A DNA stretch of 64,000 bases from the NCBI RefSeq assembly GCF_026339875.1, contig NZ_JAPEPZ010000001.1, positions 2,728,001 through 2,792,000 on the forward strand, written 5' to 3'. The translations under genes were made by a program, and so were the position numbers. The stretch is from Streptomyces sp. NBC_01571 (GTDB taxonomy: Bacteria > Actinomycetota > Actinomycetes > Streptomycetales > Streptomycetaceae). Positions 61,132-64,000 of the stretch are shown one piece after another (positions within the stretch are counted from its first letter, which is position 1; the number at the start of each line of letters is the position of its first letter). The notes beneath the pieces were generated by a model, which was not told the origin of the DNA, searched no databases, and saw only the letters and a program-made list of their open reading frames with translations.

Positions 61132-61602
61132 TCAGACGAGCCGCTTGCGGTAGTGGACACGGTCGTACGGCCCGTCCACGCGACGCCCGACGACCTCGTA
61201 GCCGTACTTCGGATAGATCTTCCGGTTCTCCCACATCATCGCGTTCGTGAAGAGCCTGACCTCGGGCAGCCCGAGCTCCCGCGCATGGGCTTCCACGAAC
61301 GCCAGCAGCCGTCGGCCGACGCCCTTCCCCCGGGCGTCGGGACGGACGGCGATGCTGTCGAGGTACAGATGGTCCTCGTGCGCCTCGACCACCACGAGGC
61401 CGGCCACGCCCTCCCCGGGACCGCCGGTGACGAACACCCGCCCCGCGGCCACGTTCGCCGCGTGGTCCGCCTCCATGGGCTGCGGCACCACCCCGATGCG
61501 CGCGATGTAGGGGTGGTACGCCGCGTCGGTCACGGCCTTCACCGCGCCCACGTCCGAAGCGACGGCGCGACGGATCCCCGGTTCGTTCGAAGCGTCTGCC
61601 AC
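61132..61602 (-). CDS. GNAT acetyltransferase
   Basis: A 156-residue acetyltransferase: IRRAVASDVGAVKAVTDAAY begins the fold, YLDSIAVRPDARGKGVGRRLL is the acetyl-CoA motif A, EVRLFTNAMMWENRKIYPKYGY motif B. Substrate unknown, perhaps a small amine. GTG 61602 is followed upstream by three or four 16-base repeats (61614-61662), which lie in its promoter region. Confidence 0.88.
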   Translation of the reverse strand: MADASNEPGIRRAVASDVGAVKAVTDAAYHPYIARIGVVPQPMEADHAANVAAGRVFVTGGPGEGVAGLVVVEAHEDHLYLDSIAVRPDARGKGVGRRLLAFVEAHARELGLPEVRLFTNAMMWENRKIYPKYGYEVVGRRVDGPYDRVHYRKRLV

Positions 61603-61613
61603 GACCCGAACGC

Positions 61614-61662
61614 TACCTGCCCGAACCGTTTACCTGCCCGAACGTTTACGTGCCCGAACGGT
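61614..61662. repeat. Iteron-like repeats upstream of the GNAT gene
   Basis: TACCTGCCCGAACCGTT (61614-61630), TACCTGCCCGAACGTT (61631-61646) and TACGTGCCCGAACGGT (61647-61662) are tandem, and a related CGACCCGAACGC precedes them. On the gene strand the unit reads AACGTTCGGGCAGGTA. The 16-17 base period and position suggest regulator binding sites, or an A/T slippage relic. Confidence 0.75.
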
Positions 61663-61835
61663 GTGCGCCCGATCGGCGGCCTCTATTCCCGGTGGCCGAC
61701 CCTGAGCTGCACCGACGGTGCTCCGCCGGTCACGGGCGGAGCACCGCGCTCAGAACTCCTGGTGATCGCGCGCCCAGGCGTCCCGAGCCGAGGTTCCCGG
61801 TATGCCGGCGCTGAGGGACCCGTAGGGTTCGGCCC

Positions 61836-62060
61836 ATGGTGACGGCGACTGTCCGCGAGTGGCGCGACGAGGAAGGGTGGGGCGTGCTCGACTCCCCCGA
61901 GACACCCGGCGGTTGCTGGGGCCACTTCTCGAACATCCAGATGGAAGGGTTCCGCACGCTGTCGCCGGGTCAGCGGGTGGACCTCCAGTGGGAAGCCCCT
62001 GGCTTCAAGCAAGACGGGTACGACTACCGGGCAGTGAACATCGTGCCTCGGTCCGCCTGA
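61836..62060 (+). CDS. Cold-shock-like OB-fold protein
   Basis: A 74-residue protein with RNP-like segments EEGWGVLDSPETPGGCWGHFSNI and LSPGQRVDLQWEAPGFKQDG, matching the cold-shock domain though divergent from CspA (which has GFGFI and VFVHF). It binds single-stranded nucleic acid, probably as an RNA chaperone. ATG 61836; ribosome site weak (TAGGG). Single gene. Confidence 0.82.
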   Translation: MVTATVREWRDEEGWGVLDSPETPGGCWGHFSNIQMEGFRTLSPGQRVDLQWEAPGFKQDGYDYRAVNIVPRSA

Positions 62061-62329
62061 CATCCACACGATCGATCTCGACCCACGCATGCCACGACGG
62101 ACGGCCGTGGACGACCACGGGCGGTGCGGCGCTCCGGCGCAGGTGAGACGGCCCTCCCCAACCCCCCACCCTGAGCCCTCCGTTAGCCCCGCCTTAACGC
62201 GGCCATAAGGATCTCCCGCACCCGCCTCCAGCAGGCGATTTCACGGTTTCTTGGGGCTAGCTTGCTGATCAACCCCACGTACTCAGGGCTGTTCGCCCGC
62301 TCAGGACCGTTCGATCGAGGAGCTCCCCC

Positions 62330-63415
62330 ATGTCCGGTCGCCGAAAGGCCGCCAGCCTCGCCGCCATCGGTGTCGCCCCGCTCGCCCTGACCGCGCTCGC
62401 CGCCGCGCCCGCCTCGGCGCACGGTTCGATGGGAGACCCCGTCAGCCGGGTCTTCCAGTGCTACGCGGAGGGGCCCGAGAGTCCCCGGTCCGCCGCCTGC
62501 AAGGCGGCCGTCGCGGCGGGCGGCACCCAGGCGCTGTACGACTGGAACGGCATCCGGATCGGCGACGCGAACGGCCGTCACCAGCAGCGCGTTCCCGACG
62601 GGAAGCTGTGCAGCGCGGGCGACGACGAGTTCAAGGGCCTGGACCTGGCCCGCCCCGACTGGCCCGCGACGGCCGTGAGCGCCGGCGCGTACACCTTCAG
62701 GTACCGCGTGACCGCCCCGCACAAGGGCACGTTCAACGTCTATCTCACCAAGGAAGGTTACGACCCGTCGAAGCCGCTGGCCTGGAGGGATCTGGATCTG
62801 GCGCACCCGGTGGCCACGCAGACCGACCCCGCCGCGGTGAACGGCTACTACACCTTCTCCGGCACCCTGCCGAAGCGCTCCGGCAAGCAGCTCCTCTACG
62901 CGGTCTGGCAGCGCTCGGACAGTCCGGAGGCCTTCTACTCCTGCTCCGACGTCGCCTTCGGCGGAAGCGGCGGTTCGGGCAACACCGGTTCGGGCGGCGG
63001 CTCCGGCAGCAGTGGTTCCGCCGGTGATGGTCCGGGGAGCGGCGGCACGGGGGGCGGCGTCTCCCCCGCGACGAGCGCGCCCGCGCCGGTCGCCTCCGCT
63101 CCGTCCGAGGAACAGATCGCCGACGGTGCCGACAAGTCGACGGTGCGGCACGACCACCACGACGGTACGGCCACTCCGGCCGCGGGTTCCGCCGCCTCCG
63201 GCACGTCCGGCGGCTCGGACGCGTCCGGCGCCTCCGCCGCTTCGGCCGATCGGCCCGAGACGACCGGTGCCTCGGAGGACCTCGCCGAGACCGGTGGCGA
63301 CTCCAACACCCCGTACCTCGCGATCGGTGGGGCGAGCGCGCTGGCGCTGGGCGCGGCGGCGCTGTTCGCCTCGGTGCGCCGCCGCGCGGTGAACGGTGGC
63401 CGGCACGGCCGCTAG
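62330..63415 (+). CDS. lpmP: Cell-wall anchored lytic polysaccharide monooxygenase (AA10, LpmP-like)
   Basis: A 361-residue protein. Signal peptide residues 1-30; the mature protein starts at His31 (HGSMGDPVSR), first ligand of the copper histidine brace, with the second His131 in VTAPHKGTFNVYL. The AA10 domain ends near residue 205 and a Gly/Ser-rich linker of about 110 residues follows. The end, LAETG then GGASALALGAAALFASVRRR, is a sortase signal. It oxidises chitin-like or cellulose-like glycan at the wall. In S. coelicolor the related LpmP supports glycan deposition at hyphal tips. GAGGAG precedes ATG. Confidence 0.93.
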   Translation: MSGRRKAASLAAIGVAPLALTALAAAPASAHGSMGDPVSRVFQCYAEGPESPRSAACKAAVAAGGTQALYDWNGIRIGDANGRHQQRVPDGKLCSAGDDEFKGLDLARPDWPATAVSAGAYTFRYRVTAPHKGTFNVYLTKEGYDPSKPLAWRDLDLAHPVATQTDPAAVNGYYTFSGTLPKRSGKQLLYAVWQRSDSPEAFYSCSDVAFGGSGGSGNTGSGGGSGSSGSAGDGPGSGGTGGGVSPATSAPAPVASAPSEEQIADGADKSTVRHDHHDGTATPAAGSAASGTSGGSDASGASAASADRPETTGASEDLAETGGDSNTPYLAIGGASALALGAAALFASVRRRAVNGGRHGR

Positions 63416-63477
63416 GGCCGTGACAGGCGGTGGACCGCACCCGCCTGCTCCTTCTCGTATCGGGCGGGAAGGACCCC

Positions 63478-63512
63478 GGGTCCTGTCCGGCGGCTCAGGC
63501 CGGACAGGACCC
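63478..63512. terminator. Bidirectional terminator between lpmP and lipase genes
   Basis: GGGTCCTGTCCGGC (63478-63491) pairs with GCCGGACAGGACCC (63499-63512), 14 bp, loop of 7. It is in the 113-base gap between convergent genes. Confidence 0.85.
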
Positions 63513-63528
63513 GTCAGCCGGTCATGGA

Positions 63529-64000
63529 TCAGCTGAACACCGAGGCGCAGTTGGTGGTGGTGGCGTGCGCGGGATCGAGGGCGTTCGCCGCTTCGTGGAA
63601 GGCGATCCGGTCGAGGAGGCCGATCGCCGCGTGCTCGGAGATGTCGACCGGGCACAGGTCCTGCAGCAGCACGTTGTGGACGTCGGATCCGGTGAGGAAC
63701 TGCGAGCGGTAGGGAGTGACCACCTCGTCGTACCTGGTGGCGATCACCGTGTAGTGGACGCCCGGAACGGTGTCGCCGCCGGCGTTGAGCTTGGTCAGGA
63801 ACGCGGACCCGGCGATCTGGTCCGCGAGCGCGGGCGTGGCCGCGGACAGCAGGTCCTCGGCGCCGGGGAAGTACGGCAGCAGCTTGGTGAGGCCGTCGAG
63901 GGTGGTGCCGTGGTTGTCGGGCGCGATGCCGACGAAGGTGTTCACCTTGGCCGCTCCGCCGAGGAACTTGAGGTAGTAGCGGGGCATCATGCCGCCCTGC
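63529..64000 (-). CDS. Secreted lipase (class 2 EstA/LipC type), 3' part
   Basis: The C-terminal part of an alpha/beta-hydrolase; the start lies beyond the right edge. GGAAKVNTFVGIAPDNHGTT follows the nucleophile elbow region (itself not in the window). The Asp and His of the triad are seen in VIATRYDEVVTPYRSQFL and ISEHAAIGLLDRIAFHEA. LQDLCPVDIS has a Cys likely disulphide bonded. It resembles triacylglycerol lipases of Streptomyces found next to lpmP. Hydrolyses lipid or ester outside the cell. Confidence 0.87.
   Translation of the reverse strand, partial: QGGMMPRYYLKFLGGAAKVNTFVGIAPDNHGTTLDGLTKLLPYFPGAEDLLSAATPALADQIAGSAFLTKLNAGGDTVPGVHYTVIATRYDEVVTPYRSQFLTGSDVHNVLLQDLCPVDISEHAAIGLLDRIAFHEAANALDPAHATTTNCASVFS

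Overview
The window is high-GC DNA with strong G/C preference at third codon positions and many GTG starts. It carries a bldA-type TTA-codon signature, an LpmP-like copper oxygenase, homogentisate dioxygenase and many TetR/GntR regulators. This points to a Streptomyces (or close relative) chromosome, probably core or near-core. I see no rRNA, tRNA, insertion sequence, prophage or CRISPR array.

Layout. 1-3.3 kb: start of an FAD oxidoreductase, a DMT transporter, a Nudix hydrolase, a coupled DUF202 pair and a small His-rich protein. 3.5-9.2 kb: a divergent cluster of APH-fold kinase plus acyl-CoA dehydrogenase (right) and SDR, acyl-CoA ligase and TetR (left), with matching candidate operators at both outer ends. 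Its gene set resembles the levulinate/4-hydroxyacid (lva, ACAD10/11) pathway. 9.4-16.8 kb: NamZ-type muramidase, penicillin acylase, a BKACE-like protein and an Rnl5-type RNA ligase. 17-25.5 kb: SoxR, a MaoC hydratase and TetR sharing a CTRAGC-type operator, then an acyl-CoA dehydrogenase, TetR and ALDH/ADH operon linked by a second TAGC-type operator. 25.6-32.9 kb: leftward genes for DUF3574, an orphan ABC ATPase, a citrate transporter, a molybdopterin oxidoreductase, TetR and a lipoprotein. 33-36.5 kb: hmgA, a GntR regulator and a stand-alone protein resembling the C-terminal domain of type ISP restriction enzymes.

37-44 kb: a SigK-like ECF sigma factor and its RskA-type anti-sigma face an operon of DUF4331, TPR and NicO-type metal exporter genes. 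Both promoters carry SigK-like elements with the same 15-base spacer. 44-46.7 kb: a Ser/Thr kinase and an SGNH lipase.

46.9-56.9 kb: a polysaccharide locus with a membrane protein, CelD/BcsL-type acyltransferase, two GT2 glycosyltransferases, a polysaccharide deacetylase, a 1281-residue flippase fused to a second polytopic domain, and a convergent GH39-like hydrolase. The only two in-frame TTA codons I found in the window are near the start of the first gene of its two rightward units, which suggests developmental (bldA) control.

57-64 kb: an AAA ATPase, an array of 41-42-base repeats with internal palindromes, a YtrA-type GntR, acetyltransferases, DUF402, a 44-residue small protein with a hairpin leader, a cold-shock protein, a sortase-anchored LPMO (LpmP-like) and the 3' part of a secreted lipase.

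Family names come from recognised motifs, not searches. Operators and promoters are predictions by eye.
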